From the NCBI GenBank assembly GCA_006503535.1, contig QYRS01000002.1, positions 1,426,001 to 1,490,000 of the forward strand: a stretch of 64,000 nt of DNA. The letters are read 5' to 3'. Both the position numbers and the translations under genes were made by a program. This stretch comes from Arthrinium phaeospermum. Its lineage: Eukaryota > Ascomycota > Sordariomycetes > Amphisphaeriales > Apiosporaceae. Positions 24,400-35,954 of this stretch are shown here, piece by piece (position 1 is the stretch's first letter; each line of letters begins with the position of its first letter). The notes beneath the pieces are model-generated. The model saw nothing but the letters and a program-made list of their open reading frames with translations. It had not been told where the DNA came from and did no database searches.

Positions 24400-25576
24400 T
24401 TATCGTATGTCCTTCCAGGCTTCAAAGCCCTTGCCTCTCCAACCCCATGCCACGACGTAATGGTCGGCAAGCAAATTCCACTCTTCAACCTCGTCAAGGC
24501 CTTCAAGCTCATCCACCCTTTCTTTCTCATCCGATGAGATCCAATTCTTCCAGATGGACTCAACAGTCCTGGCTTTGGAAGCTTGGAATCCGGCCTCCTT
24601 GAGTCGTGTCTCCTGGTCTGTGGGCTCGCAGTATACCTCCAATGTCGGCATGTGAATCTTTCGAGCTGCCAAATTAGCCACCATCTGCTTGCCAAACGGA
24701 TCCTCAGGCTTGACAGGTTCATAAATTATGATGGAGAGATCTGGCATCTGCTCGGTGAAGTGTTTAATAACGTCCTTGCCCTGGCCCGTCTGGAGATAGC
24801 ACAGGCAGCACTCAGATACTAGTAACGTGGGCACGCCTGGCTGCAGACCTGGCAAAATTGGGGACGTGGCTTTCGCGAGGTCACGCAGGTCTACCCCATG
24901 ACACCAGTACTGGCAATTGTTTGGCAGCTGGGTACAGCTCCAAGACGAAGTTGAGAACGTGTCGCCCTCAGCTTGTTGAGGATCAGGGGTAATGATGTTC
25001 CGCAAAGCTGGTGTACCCTGCACAGTCTGTCGCTTTTTGGCAGATATTGTAGGAAAATCTACTTCGTGGTAGATGAGCCCTGCCACATTGCTACGGGAGA
25101 GCAGTCGGAAACAACGAGTATCGGTCCCCGCCCCAAGTGACACAATCTGCTTTCTACCCGCTTCGGAACCAACATCAGAAGACAAGAAAGCATCGATGAG
25201 CCGATCCAAGGCTTTGGTTCGTGTGTAAGTCCCTGTCTACAGCCTTAGCACTCGCCGCGGCAAACATTTGAGAGACCACTGCTGCTTCACCAGTCGCCTT
25301 CATCTCACCTCGGTTGATTATGGGTAATCTCCTTGTCGGAGGGCCCATTTGGTTCTGCACAAAGTACTGTGCATATGGATCTTCCAGATAGCCCATATCT
25401 ACAGCACTTAGACGTGAGACGGAAGCGTCAGTGTCGGTGCCCTGGATGGTGGTGTCGTGGCTTGGTCCTGATGCGGCACTACCCCCAAAGGGGCCCCCAC
25501 GACGACTTCCCCGACCCCGCCCACCTCCTCTCGAGCCCCGAAGAGAGAGGAGATTAGGTATCGAAGGTGCTGCCAT
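24400..25576 (-). CDS. PPM1: Leucine carboxyl methyltransferase (PPM1/LCMT1)
   Basis: Two exons (25309-25576 and 24400-25232), 366 residues, with a 76-nt intron with a GTGAGA donor. It methylates the C-terminal leucine carboxylate of the PP2A catalytic subunit using S-adenosylmethionine, which steers PP2A holoenzyme assembly. The SAM-binding signature is [15 protein letters not shown]; the preceding [17 protein letters not shown] and the later [12 protein letters not shown] and [14 protein letters not shown] are family landmarks. The N-terminus has an RGG-type low-complexity stretch ([13 protein letters not shown], about residues 15-27), common in fungal members. I chose the ATG at 25576 ([14 protein letters not shown]) over the in-frame one at 25597 because this start is typical of fungal homologues. 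Confidence 0.92.
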
Positions 25577-26769
25577 TTTACGGTGATCGAATGACATGGA
25601 CGGAATAAGGCTGCGGCTGGAACGAAGAAAGATGTAGCTCGGCGCTGTAAAGGAAGTAAATATGCATTCCCGAAGTGACGCAACCCCCCGCTATGAATAG
25701 GTAAGTAGGTATTGAAGTTGATCGGTAAACGGATACCGGTGGGGTCGTTGGAAAAGGACCAGGTTGTTCCTAAGCTGCAGGTGGCGTGTGCTATTTTCAG
25801 ACCTGGGGTCCCTGTACCTAGGCCTGAGACACCGTCACTCAATAATGCTCACCTATTTGTGTCAGCGGTGCAAGATGTCCATCTGTTGACACGCTTGGGC
25901 AGAACTACATATCTTCCTGAGCCACCCCCAAGATTTCAACGACGATAATATTCAATAACTGGGCGTGCTTTGTCTGGAACCACTGCTGGCGGAAGAGGCA
26001 GATTCAAGTGGCGTGGCAGTTGAAGACGGCTCCGGGTTACGGCACGGCACGCAAAAGATGTACATGACACCGTATGCACAACACCTGGGATGTACTACTA
26101 TGTATTACGTGGGAGTGCCCCTTGCTCGGAGTCTTACGCATACCTACATTGTATAACTTCAATAAATGGTATTCCCTGTCAAGATACGTTTGATGCATGT
26201 ACTACTTCAAGATCAAGCATCGCCATCCTGTAGGTAAAGCAAAGATGCCACTGTTAGCCAAGCTTCCTACATGCAAGTGATAGAACATTGAACAGGCCAA
26301 ATGCCTAATCTAGGCGTCCATCAGACCCGACTGAAAGGAATCATTAGTGTAGTGGGGAGGATTGGCAGTCTGTGGCCGCCCTGTACGATGGTGATGTAGC
26401 GTAGCGTAGCGTAGCGTAGCGTAGGACTTGGCGAAAGGCCAGGCAAGCTGGTTAGCCCAGAGTTAGCCCTCGGGCGCTTGCAATGCGTCGTCGGGTGGCG
26501 CAGCATAACAGCAGGTGCTGGGTGCTGCCTACTTAGAAACATCCACTGGTCTTTCAGGCAGGGGAGCAGGGGGGATCGACTCAATTACTCATTCCTTTGG
26601 TTCCTCATAAAACCAGTCGGCCGCCTCTTCCGTTGTTTGTCTCATCTTTTCTGGCCTTTTATTCCATCAAGTCCAAGTTGCCTTTCATTGGGTTCAATTG
26701 GCCTTTTCTTCCATCTTCATAATTCCAAAAGGTCTGTCTACTCCAAATATCGTTGCAGATTTGGTTACC
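25577..26769. other. Divergent intergenic region
   Basis: About 1.2 kb holding the promoters of PPM1 and of the membrane-protein gene, plus the pentamer repeat listed separately. The 150 nt before the membrane-protein start are pyrimidine-rich, which is common in fungal core promoters. Confidence 0.5.
26396..26424. repeat. (GTAGC)n pentanucleotide tandem repeat
   Basis: Five perfect GTAGC units at 26396-26420 followed by a partial GTAG. A simple non-coding microsatellite. Confidence 0.9.
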
Positions 26770-27861
26770 ATGTATAAAGACGTCGCCGCCGCCGTATACA
26801 AGCGGGCTGCCGTCGCCTATCAAGATGGCGACAGGCCCGTTCATCAACTGCCTGGCTGGTCCTGGCCGTTGATGTTTATCGATTTCCTTATCTTCATCCC
26901 CCTCTTCGTCTATGTCGGATACACCATGAACAACCTGTATCCGGTGCTCGCCATGATCGAAGACCCGGCCCCACCTGCGTATGACCCTGTATCGCTTAAC
27001 GAGGATGACCAGTCCGTGATTGACGATTCGGCTCCCGTGGCCGACGAGGCTGCTCGTGCCTCCCCGCAGACCGTTCAGATCACCGCCAGCTTCCGCAACA
27101 TCCACCGCACGCTGATCGGCATTGGTGGCTGGCGCTCCAACTTCCGTGGTTTCGCCTGCTGGGTCGCCCTTACGGTCAGCACTATGTTTGTCTATGGCAT
27201 TGTCAGCGTGCTGCCCATCTTGAGCCACTTCAAGTCCATTGCTGCTCTGATCTCGGCCGTTGCCCTCGTCCAGCTGTATGCCGCCTGGCTGCACATCGTC
27301 ATCTCGGCCCCCTCAGACAAGCATTTCTGGCAGCGTCTGCCCGACTTCAAGCAGACTTTCCGCGCCTGCGCCTTACCAACCGCCGTATACTTTGTCACTC
27401 TCGAGATTCAGCAGGGCTTCCCGAAATTCCTTGCTCGTGTCATGGGCATGAGTGTTTGGAACCCCAAGAGGCCCGGAGAAGTCCCCCAGCCTCAGAGCAG
27501 TGACATTTGGAAAGGTCTTGTCGTCATGATCGTCATGTTGATCCTTACTATTTTCTTGACGATCCCGGCACATGTGATGCTCACTCGAGTCCAAGCATCT
27601 CTGCTGCCCGAGCATGACGAGACGATCATTCCGTTTGACCGCTCGTTTCAAGGAACTCTCGAGCCCGCCATTGTTGGCGGCCGTGGCTTTGTAAGCATGA
27701 AGGATGCGTGGAATACTTTCTCCCGTGCTTCTTGGGTTCGACTTGTCAAGCTGTACCTCAAGATCTTCGGCGTTAGCCTCGCGCTCAATCTTGCATTCTC
27801 GCTTATTGTCGTGCCGCAGGCCGTCTTCATGATCAAAGCGAGCCAACCAATCCGGGATTAA
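26770..27861 (+). CDS. Fungal multi-pass membrane protein of unknown function
   Basis: A single exon of 363 residues. Hydrophobic segments of transmembrane length are near residues 35-57 (PLMFIDFLIFIPLFVYVGYT), 130-155 (after FACW), 160-185 (SIAALISAVALVQLYAAWLH), 260-285 (KGLVVMIVMLILTIFLTIPA) and 335-357 (FGVSLALNLAFSLIVVPQAV), so at least five. A 60-residue acidic soluble loop separates the first two. Homologous fungal proteins are sometimes labelled as ubiquitin-conjugating or ubiquitin carrier proteins in databases, but I see no UBC fold or catalytic Cys here and regard that label as wrong. No signal peptide is evident; the first helix may act as an anchor. Location and function are unknown. 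Confidence 0.8.
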   Translation: MYKDVAAAVYKRAAVAYQDGDRPVHQLPGWSWPLMFIDFLIFIPLFVYVGYTMNNLYPVLAMIEDPAPPAYDPVSLNEDDQSVIDDSAPVADEAARASPQTVQITASFRNIHRTLIGIGGWRSNFRGFACWVALTVSTMFVYGIVSVLPILSHFKSIAALISAVALVQLYAAWLHIVISAPSDKHFWQRLPDFKQTFRACALPTAVYFVTLEIQQGFPKFLARVMGMSVWNPKRPGEVPQPQSSDIWKGLVVMIVMLILTIFLTIPAHVMLTRVQASLLPEHDETIIPFDRSFQGTLEPAIVGGRGFVSMKDAWNTFSRASWVRLVKLYLKIFGVSLALNLAFSLIVVPQAVFMIKASQPIRD

Positions 27862-28558
27862 GCGATGGACACCCCGTGTTGACCAGAATGGCTCTCTCAA
27901 CTATACTTTAGCATGGCGAGGAATCGGAAGATAGGTAGTCGCAGCTGAATCATCACAACGGAAGGGCAGTGTTTACAAGCATCGTAGAAAAAATGGGCGC
28001 AACTGGCTCAAGGAAAGCAACTGGAATTGGTTAAAAATTAGGATACTTCGTGTCTGTAGATTGAATTTACCATGTATCACTTTATCGTACAATCTATGAC
28101 TTTAAACTGTTTTCACCCAGCCCTGACGGTCTTTACATTATATACGTGTAGTTGCGAAGCCCGCTTGTATAGAAAATCATTTCACGGGCCATCGGCTCGG
28201 ATTTATCGCATAATGAGGTGGGTGTTGCTTGTTTCGGCTTCAGCCTGCTCGAACTCGATCAATTGAAAGTGGTGGAGGGTGACGTAGAGGGCCCTCAGGT
28301 ACGGAGACTAAGCTGGACCAGCCTTGACACCAATACATTGATGATTGACTTGAGGCTCACCATTTACCCCACACCAGCATAGCTCAGGTGGATCCATAGT
28401 GATAGGACCCGACGATCATACCCAAACAACAGCCGCGGGGCAAGCGATCTCCAACCAAACCGCTGTCAACTCTGCAGCTACTACCTCTTCCCAACTTGAC
28501 TGGACCATAAGACCTGACCATAGGAAGCCCCGGGAATCACCCCGTAACCCGATTCATC
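27862..28558. other. Intergenic between membrane-protein gene and IST1
   Basis: About 700 nt holding the 3' flank of the membrane-protein gene and the IST1 promoter. No feature is recognised. Confidence 0.5.
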
Positions 28559-29533
28559 ATGGCACCCTCGGCGACACTGCTGGTATGCCAAACGTCCTCT
28601 TACCCTGTGGCAGACTAAGTTGCGCGTGATTAGCTAACTCCCCGCGAATAGACGAGGATCAAAGTCCAACTAAAACTTGCGATCGCAAGATTGCGCATGG
28701 TGCAGAAACGAGACGAGGCTCTCTCGAAAGCCGCGCGGCGGACCATGGCCCAGCTATTGGAGACGGGCAAGGTTGATTCAGCCAGGATCCGCGTCGAGAA
28801 CATCATCCGCACCGATATCATCACAGAACTCCACGAGATCCTCGAACTGTACTGCGAGCTCCTGATCGCGCGTGCGGGACTGTTGGAGGCGCCGCAGTGC
28901 GACCCGGGCTTGGAGGAGGCTGTGAAGAGCATCATCTACGCGGCACCGAAGACGGAGATCAAGGAGCTCCAGGCAGTCCGACTACTGTTTGGGGAGAAGT
29001 TTGGCAAGGAGTTTGTCATGACCGCAACAGAGAACTCGGACGAAAAGGTCTCAGAGAAGGTCGTGAAGAAGCTCAGCGTAACGCCGCCTAGGGAAGAGCT
29101 GGTGACAGGGTATTTGGAAGAGATAGCCAGGGCATATGGTGTGGATTGGCCGAAGCGCCCTGCGAACCTGGGCGACCCCCCGGCGTTTGTGGATGATGAT
29201 GTGGACGACAACCCCAGCGGCGGCCAGGCACAGAAGATTATCGAGCCCGAAATACCGGCCGACAGCAAGGCAGCACAGGAGAGGGAAGACCTGAGCCGGG
29301 CCACACCACCGCGCACCTTGGGTCCGCAAAGCCCCCTGCATGTCAACCCGCCAAGTCCGTCGACCGAGAATCCTCGGCCCAAGATTACACTTAACTCGGC
29401 GGAACTGAAGCCCAGCAAGAAGATGCTCGATGCCGGTATAGCTAGCAAGAACACCGAAAGAAAGGGGAGCCTGGGAGACGATGTACCCAGTGTGGATGAT
29501 CTTGCAGCACGTTTTGCGGCTTTGAAGCGCTAG
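28559..29533 (+). CDS. IST1: IST1-like ESCRT-III-associated protein
   Basis: Two exons (28559-28582 and 28652-29533), 301 residues. Exon 1 codes only for MAPSATLL, and the 69-nt intron ends in CGAATAG. The IST1 domain fills residues ~9-185: TRIKVQLKLAIARLRMVQKR, then KAARRTMAQLLETGK, ARIRVENIIRTDIITELHEI and LYCELLIARAGLL. These match the helical core shared with ESCRT-III subunits. IST1 regulates Vps4 recruitment and multivesicular-body sorting at late endosomes. The C-terminal third is Pro/Ser/acid-rich and ends in VDDLAARFAALKR, a helix of the MIT-interacting (MIM1) kind that would bind the Vps4 MIT domain (inference from the LxxRxxxLK spacing). Confidence 0.93.
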
Positions 29534-30540
29534 GGATAGCGAATATATTGTTTAATAGCTTCATGTTGTATTCGCCCATGTTATGGGCGGCGTTCCCTGG
29601 AGTTCTGTGTTGATAGTCATATTCTCTGTTAAATTAGGTTGGACTCCTCTGCGTTTCGTGGGCTTCAATTCAACATATCATTCTTACCAATCAGGGCCCC
29701 CATTTGAGTCTGGGCACACGGTGTGTACGCATGCTGCGAGGCGGGAAGGTGCAGCGAGGTCTTTTTGGGAACTTAGGCAGTCTTACAAACGGCGATATCT
29801 TACATTCGGTTTCTGGATATGGAATGTTCTGCTCGTGGGTTTGCTAAACTAAATATCCTTCAATATGCATTTGTTAAGCAATGGACTCGTTTCGCCTACT
29901 CAATAGATCGTTAGATACCAGCAGGTCAGTTTTCTCTGCTCGGCAGCATTATTTATTAGGTACCTTCCTTCCAACAGAATTGAGTGTAAGCGACCTGGGC
30001 GGGCCATCCACGAAAGACCTGAAGCAGGGACGATGGGCGAGGGCACTATTACGGCCAAACGGACCATGTCAGTTTCCCTGCAAGCAACTCTTCTAAGCAA
30101 GATCAAGACTGATTTGGCTGCAACTGGTCAGACAAGAAGATCACGTATCTACATACCTAGGTAGGTAGCTCGCCCTCCGCCCTCCCTCAAAATGACACCC
30201 AGATATCAGCCCAGATCCTTACCACCACCTCAGCGCAGCCCAATGTCTTCTGGATCCTGTTTCTGCGTTAACTAAGCATCTAAATAGCCTGGTGATGTGG
30301 AATTAGTCACGCACTGGTCATATCCTGCACGGGAAGGAAAGAGCAACCTCCCGCAAGCCCATCTTTTAATCACCTACTCCCCACCTGCAAGAAAAGGTAA
30401 GTACTTGGACCCAAGCCCCCAAACATGCGTACATTTATTCATGGTCCCTGTTATTCAAATCAATCAATGTTTGCTTCCAGGTTCCCATCTCCCGAAGCTT
30501 GATCTATCAATTGCTGACCAAGTCAGTCTACAAGAAAGTC
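29534..30540. other. Intergenic between IST1 and zinc-knuckle gene
   Basis: About 1 kb with the IST1 3' flank and the promoter of the next gene. A CTAGGTAGGTAG palindrome-like stretch lies near 30157-30168. No gene is recognised. Confidence 0.5.
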
Positions 30541-32618
30541 ATGGATCATCATGAGAGTTCCGAAGCACTCGCTTCCATGAGCCTTGATCAAATTTCCCTC
30601 GTTCAGCTCGAAGACAACATTGACCGTCATATTCGGATCAATGGCCAAGAGCAGCAGCTGGTCAACCAGTACATGGAATGGCTTCATCAGCAAGTTGTGA
30701 AGGACATCTTTGCGCGAGAGAATACTCTCGTCTCCACTTGGATCCAGTCTCTAAGAAACCGCGGGCTTGAGGACAGTACCATCTATTCTTCGTTCAAAGA
30801 TTGGAAGGATATTGTTGACCAAGAAGATCCCTCGAGCCGCCGCAGGTACTTAATGGTCGATGATGAGATCCGTCAAGTCCTCGAGAGCAAGCAACATGCA
30901 TCGCCCCAACCTGACAGCCACATTCACAGCTCCAGATCTCATCTGATTGATACCAATGATCAATCTGGCACAGCGTTGGAGGCTTCTCCACCATCCAGTA
31001 CCGAGTATTCGACCAGGGTGGGTGGCAGGAAAAGGACTGGCGCCAATGACACACCTGTTGCTAACAACAAACGTGCCAAATCATTCCACGGTCCCGTTCA
31101 AGACTTGCAATCTGCAAAGGATCTGCCTTTGGTAGATGAAGGAGGTAAGCTGAAATTCTCCAAGGAACCTAAACTGGTTTCAAGGGACAGACCGTCATCT
31201 GCCGATTCAGAATCTCCAGAGCAGAGGTGCATGCGTCTGCGTAACCGAACAATACCTATCATACTCAGCCCACAGCATCTCCAGCTGGAAAGCAACGGCA
31301 GCTCAAGCAAGAAGCCCGCGAGAACTAAACATAAACAAACAGTAAATTACAATGCAGATGCAAAGAGCAAGAAAGCGCAGCCGTATCTATGCAAACGATG
31401 TAACAAGTCTGGTAAGTCCCCGACAAAATCTTGCCAGATGTGTCATTGACCCTTGGCAAGGTCACATGGTCCAGGAATGTCCGACCAACATGGACCCTCA
31501 TTACGATACACCACCCGCCCCTGACTATCGATGTGACTTTTGCGGAAAGTTAGGGGTTCATCTTGGAACTCTGTGCCCTAACAACGACCGCCGTTCGTCA
31601 CTCACCTTCAGGCGAAAGGAATATGCTGCCAGACGCTTGGCAAAGGACCTTGAAAGTCGAAATGATCGTAGGGAACGATCGCCTGTTCAGCTCAGCTTTC
31701 CACTTCGCCAGTATTCTGACAACTACCGCCCAGCAAGCTCCTCTCGAGCTCGTGACGAAAGCACAGATAGATACCGCCCCAGATATAGAGAAAGGTCACA
31801 TTCCTTCTCTAGCGACACTTCTCTCATGCATGGTACGAGAGGTAGTAGACCCGACACTCCAGCACCTCCTGTCAGATCGTCACCTTTCCGCGAACCGCCT
31901 TCCTTCCAGGTCACTCCCGTGAGAGAGTCTGGGAAAAGCAGGAAGAATAGGAACAGGAATAGAGACACATATCGACCTAGCAAGAAAGATCGTCGCTCGA
32001 GGTCACCCAAGCCTGACGGAAACCACTCCGTGACACTGTACAAGCCAGAAACAGAGGGCAGACTCTCCTATGATGACGAGGACCTGTTCGTACAGGACAC
32101 TCAGGCAACTCCCTTTGGAGTAGATGACACACATAACAGCAACGCGCCATATTCTTTGTCTCAGGAGGACGAACCTGTAGCCGGCCCTGAGACCCCTAAC
32201 CTTGATCGGGAACCCAATAAGCCAGCTGCTGCTGAAGCACTCGACTTCCTGCACACTCTCAGCGCGCAGATGGACTCTATGTCGGGGAATGTTGATGCCA
32301 CTGAAACTGGGGATGCAACTCTGATCGTTGATCCAGATGGCAACCAGTACCGAGTCCTCACGAATCCACCCTACAGCGAATCAGCCATCCGTCTATTTCC
32401 TGGACTGGTTGCTTTGATCGTGAATGCCCGTCCCAGAAGAACAACCGCGGTTGATATGATGTGCTTAGAGAGCCCGGAAGGCTTGAAAGACTTGGATGAC
32501 GCGACTTCAGACACCAAAGGTAAAAAACACTGCAAACCAGCATGCTCCTATGTTCTCCAATCTACTGACACTTTTTGGAGCTGATACAGGAAAGCCGATT
32601 CAAGTAAAGGGGTGGTAA
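30541..32618 (+). CDS. Two-knuckle CCHC zinc-finger protein, uncharacterised
   Basis: Three exons (30541-31411, 31461-32519 and 32590-32618), 652 residues. Intron 1 (49 nt) interrupts the first knuckle, and intron 2 (70 nt) carries a CTGAT branch and leaves a short last exon ending KPIQVKGW. The spliced first knuckle is CKRCNKSGHMVQEC (CX2CX4HX4C, about residues 284-297). A second, CDFCGKLGVHLGTLC (CX2CX5HX4C, about 318-332), has one extra residue before the His. The N-terminus is helical, with a conserved-looking block (QQLVNQYMEWLHQQVVKDIF). A basic RS/RD-like region (about 350-470) is followed by an acidic tail. CCHC knuckles usually bind single-stranded RNA or DNA, and the RS-like stretch suggests an RNA-linked nuclear role. 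I recognise no named family. The ATG at 30541 is the first good start. Confidence 0.72.
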
Positions 32619-33788
32619 TCGACCACTCTCAGTGGTACAGTTCCAGGTTTTTTCCCGGGCTTGCCCTCGATGGTGGACGACGATGAGCAACACTGATATT
32701 CGCAAACTTTCTTTGGGGTGGTCGCAGTGGTCAACCATGGCTGACTAGTACTTGAGAGCGGCTCGTCAATTGCTTGGAGTGAAAAGTCGAAACAAGCCAG
32801 GGGGTTGTTACCACCTTGGCAAGTTGCCACGACAACAGGGAGTTTGGCATGATTTGTGTCGCTTCCTATTCTCACGATGACAACGATGTATTTGCTCTGA
32901 AGTTTGGTACCGAGACAATTGCTATTTTGTTCCCGTATATAGGGGATACTGCATGCTGTGTAGGAGAATGTAAAAGAGCTCCGCCGCTGTGTTGTTTGTG
33001 GACCCAAGCTTCCTGTGACAAGATATGGTGTCCGCCATGTCTAGTGGCAATGTATGATTTGAGAAAAGAATCCGCCTTTGATTGTACTAGTTTGTACGTG
33101 CATATCCAGGTACATTTGTTGAGTATGGTGGCCAAACGTACCCTGGTGCTCCCTATATTGATAGATCCTATCAACACCCCGTATGCAACATGGTTACAAC
33201 ACGTTTAAGGGGCCAATGATATGGCCCCCAAGGGAAAACCAATGGCCATTTCTAAGGGCCGAGCATTAGGAGTTGTTACTGTGAAATGACTTATACCAAT
33301 GACGGGCCCACGCAGTGACCAATAGTACTGGTATGTATCCCACAGGCAGGAAACTGATACCACAAGTCAGGACTGACATAATGTGCTCCCCAACCGGTTT
33401 AAGAAAGGCATGAGTGGGATTGCAGTCTGGGTGATCTTAACATGGGCAATCAAAAAGACTGCCGCATATCGGAACCTTGGGCCTCGGCGATGCGAGCGAC
33501 CACTTTGCCAGAGCTGTTTAGGTATGCATTCAAAATGCTCAGGTCGTATCCTAATCCTCGGACTCCCAGGCCGAGACTCTCTTTGATGCCAGTTACGCCA
33601 GACGCCATGCCAATGGATTTGCACTCCCTGATACAGCCGTATCAGCAAATAAACCAGACCGGTGGAACACTATTGCACCCTTGATGGGCTACAACTCGGC
33701 CAGGCGTGCGTAGTTGTTTACTTGCCACCCTTACTGCTTGCTACCAAGCATTTATTATTTCCTTTCTTTATCTCTTTGGGTTTCCCTC
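32619..33788. other. Convergent 3' flanks
   Basis: About 1.17 kb between the zinc-knuckle gene and AP-2 sigma. It contains open frames up to about 130 codons with no protein-like features. Nothing is supported. Confidence 0.5.
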
Positions 33789-34378
33789 CTATTCCAGCTT
33801 GTCCAGATGTTCGAGGCGCGTTAGGACAACCTGCTTGCTCGTTTCCTCGATCTCACCAGCAAGGAAGACTTCGTCGAGGATAGCGTAGACCTTGTAGAAG
33901 TTGAAGACCAGGTCGAGCTCGCAGACGTTGCCGAAAAAGGCGTCGAGGACCTCGACGAAGAAGTGGATGGCTTCGAGGAAGGCCAGCTCGTTGTCGTTGG
34001 TATCGACGCAGGCGCAGAAGAACAGGCCGGCGTACCGCCGGTAGACGATCTTGTGGTTCCGGAACTCGACGAAGTTGCTCTGGTACTTTTGGTCGCGCGG
34101 GGCGACGAGGCGGTGGACCTGGTTGTCGGTAAGGCCTTTTGTTAGTGACGGTGATGCTTTTGTACTGGCGGCAATAAGAGAGGATAAGTAAAGGTTGGTC
34201 GCTACGCACTTCGCCCTTAAGCTTGACTTTCTCGTCGTCGCTGTACGGAGAGTACCATTTCGCCAGGCGCGTCTTGCCTCTGCGCTCGCACTCTTGTTAG
34301 CCATTTGCGCCAATGGGCGTGGGCAATTGGGGAAGGCTTGTCTTACTGTCGGTTCTGGACCAATATGAAGGAGAGCAT
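33789..34378 (-). CDS. AP-2 complex subunit sigma
   Basis: Three exons: 34347-34378, 34210-34279 and 33789-34118, 143 residues, the family length. The introns are 67 nt and 91 nt. The spliced start [20 protein letters not shown], followed by [20 protein letters not shown] and [13 protein letters not shown] at the end, is the small (sigma-2) chain of the clathrin adaptor AP-2. The longin-type fold pairs with the alpha subunit and recognises dileucine cargo in endocytosis at the plasma membrane. Exon 1 codes for only 10 full codons, so a start inside intron 1 would give a false longer N-terminus. Confidence 0.97.
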
Positions 34379-34890
34379 CTTTGCTTTAGCCCCTGGCCGT
34401 CTTTTCTTTCTCCCCTTTGCCGGAGGATTGCAATTATGGTTGTTGCCGGGACGGGATGGTGTCAAGGGCCGAAAAGCTGAAGGAGAGCGGTACTCTCCAG
34501 AAAGGAGAGATCCAAGATCCCGGGCTCCCGTTGCGCAATTCCATAGTGGGGGAATACCCTTACCTAATAGGCACTAATTACCTGTAAGCACTCCAGGGAT
34601 CAATTAGACTGGGACTGATCCCCTTACAACAGCTACCTCACTCAGCGACTCACTCACTAAATTGCAACAATCAAGAATAATAGGTACATGCATGTGTGTA
34701 TTGCATGCCGCCATCTTGGGGCCATTCTGCTTAAGGTACGCCAATATATAACCCAACCTGGAGATGAGGTCGTCAAGTTCGAGAACGGCTTGCCTGATGG
34801 CATATGCTTTTATACATCGACTACTACATGCATTCAGAGGAGAGAGTTATCTATTGGTGCATCTCTATAATCCTTTACTGGCCGACCGGT
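34379..34890. other. Intergenic between AP-2 sigma and SDR gene
   Basis: About 510 nt with the AP-2 sigma promoter and SDR 3' flank. No feature is recognised. Confidence 0.5.
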
Positions 34891-35954
34891 CTAGAACTTG
34901 TATGTTTCGCCAACCAACTCCTCTGTCTTCTTCCAGCACTTCTCTGCAAGGTCAGGATCCGTCGCCCAGGGCTTAGCCAGAGCCGGGTCTGTAGTCAAGC
35001 TGCAATCTTCCAGGTAATAGCCCTCTCGATTCGCTAGGTCGGGGTCTAGAGCCGCAACGAGCGTTGTGGAACAGCCCTGCTGCAGCGTCTTGTAGGGGGT
35101 TTTCGCAAAGTACTCGGCGATGGATATGCCGTGGATGACCCGACAGACCTTGTCGAATACTTCCATCATGTGCGTCTCGTCCCCAGCCGCCTTGACGTGG
35201 TCCTGCAGGTGCGTCGCGATGCCACCCGGGTGCACGGCGTAGGTGCGGATGCCGCGCGACGCCGCCAGGCGCCGGTTCAGTGCCACGCCATAGAGAATCT
35301 CGGCCGACTTGGCCGAGCCGTAGCCGTCGTACTCGGTGTAGGTACCCTCCTCGGCGAAGTTGGGGTCCTCGAGGTTGAAGGGGCGGTACCGGTGGGCAGT
35401 GCTGCTGACGAGCACGATTCTGCTGCCTGCGCCGGCGACCAGGATCTTGGGCATGATCTTGTTGGTCAGCACGAAATGGCCCGTCAGGCTCGCGGCGAGC
35501 TGGAGTTCGATTTTGTCTTCGGTCAGCGTGTAAGGACAGGCCATGATGCCGGCGTTGTTGATGACGACGTCGATCCGGGGGATCTCGTCGTCGTTGAGGA
35601 TGGCCTCGGCCGCCCTCCTGACGCTCTTCAGCGAGGCCAGGTCGGCCTCAATAAACTTCACTCGGGTGCTTGTGCTGATCTCCTTGATCGCGTTGATGGC
35701 GTCTTCAGCTTTGGCCAGGGACCGTCCGATGAGGATGATCATGGCTGGTGATCCATGAGCGAGGCTGATGACAGTTTCCGAGCCGATGCCGCCTTGGCTA
35801 GGACCAGTCAAGAGGACTGGTTGTATCTGTCAGTATGGTATAACGCTGACATGGGGCCGTGGTCTGAGAGCTTACAAGTTCTTCCCTTGACCTGATCAGC
35901 GAAGTGGCGGACCACAGTGATGCCGTCGGTGGTGGCTCCAAAGGTAGTAGCCAT
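34891..35954 (-). CDS. Short-chain dehydrogenase/reductase
   Basis: Two exons (35876-35954 and 34891-35816), 334 residues, with a 59-nt intron. The cofactor motif TGPSQGGIG (TGxxxGxG) is followed by NNAG, the catalytic Ser in VLVSSTAHR and the YGSAK (YxxxK) motif, so all catalytic residues are present. The layout, with a long C-terminal substrate region, resembles retinol-dehydrogenase/WWOX-like SDRs, often annotated as oxidoreductases in fungi. The substrate cannot be told from sequence. NADP(H) preference is likely but not proven. It has no biosynthetic neighbours. Confidence 0.88.
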
